Notes under the pieces: model-generated | Told to the model about the DNA's origin: nothing | Seen by the model: the letters and a program-made list of their open reading frames with translations, nothing else | Database searches by the model: none | Shown: positions 12,487 to 12,724 of the stretch, piece by piece | Numbering within the stretch: position 1 is the stretch's first letter | Layout: every line of letters begins with the position of its first letter | Translations under genes and position numbers: made by a program | Assembly (NCBI GenBank): GCA_016198635.1 | Contig: JACQIF010000076.1 | Coordinates: forward strand, 1-12,724 | DNA: 12,724 nucleotides | Direction: 5' to 3' | From: Candidatus Aenigmatarchaeota archaeon | GTDB lineage: Archaea; Aenigmatarchaeota; Aenigmatarchaeia; PWEA01; JACQIF01

Positions 12487-12724
12487 ATGAACGACGATGC
12501 ACTTGTCAAAAAACTTGTGGACATTACGGAGTCCGTGACCACGAAGATATCGAATGCAGAGGCACGATTGGACTCGCTCGATGCGTCGCAGAAAGCCCAG
12601 GCCGACGCTATCGCTAAAGACCTGCAGAAAAAGTCGTCTGAGTTAACAGCGCTGAGACGCGAAGCCACGGACAAGCTGAACAAACTGGAGTCGACGATGG
12701 CTTCCATAGAGAGCGAGGTAGAAA
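12487..12724 (+). CDS. Coiled-coil protein 4 of cluster (partial, runs off the window)
   Basis: The frame from ATG 12487 stays open for 79 codons to the window end. It starts MNDDALVKKLVDITESVTTK and continues as charged heptads (ARLDSLDAS, LTALRREATDKLNKLESTM), like its three upstream neighbours. GGTG at 12478-12481 precedes the ATG by 5 bases, and the gap to the previous stop is only 11 bases, so it belongs to the same operon. Whether a functional domain follows beyond the window is unknown, and that would be the most useful clue to the cluster's role. Confidence 0.7.
   Translation, partial: MNDDALVKKLVDITESVTTKISNAEARLDSLDASQKAQADAIAKDLQKKSSELTALRREATDKLNKLESTMASIESEVE

Overview
The window reads as archaeal chromosome, most likely from a DPANN-type lineage. 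The archaeal markers are diphthine synthase (Dph5), a Trm5-type tRNA methyltransferase, a GINS51-like replication factor, an archaeosortase-like protein, and TATA boxes about 25 bp upstream of most start codons. The DPANN hint is a single-chain primase in which the PriS catalytic domain and the PriL iron-sulphur domain are fused, an arrangement described in Nanoarchaeum equitans. Genes are densely packed, with short intergenic gaps and many leaderless-looking promoters.

Layout, left: a divergent pair, partial trm5 (minus, cut by the window edge) and a calcineurin-like phosphoesterase (plus), share one TATA box midway between their starts. A four-helix membrane protein (minus) meets the phosphoesterase tail to tail and is divergent from dph5 (plus). 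A pilin-like protein with an Ig-like part and a LamG-like part follows, coupled to a 45-residue membrane peptide. Next come a 41-residue zinc-ribbon protein with its own promoter and a large P2A-type calcium ATPase.

Middle: a roughly 120-bp stem-rich intergenic element separates the ATPase from a convergent ZIP metal transporter. The ZIP gene is divergent from the fused primase gene, and four perfect hairpins in tandem lie between their two promoters.

Right: after the primase come a membrane-anchored protein of unknown function, a GINS51-like gene and a cysteine-free archaeosortase homologue. A compact set of four coiled-coil genes of unknown function follows; the last one runs off the window. 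Primase and GINS link this region to the replication fork. First genes of transcription units look leaderless, while genes inside the coiled-coil cluster carry GGTG-type ribosome binding sites, so both initiation modes seem to be used.

The best candidates for undescribed biology are the hairpin array, the structured intergenic element, the coiled-coil operon and the Cys-less archaeosortase. All calls come from reading the sequence by eye; no search was run.
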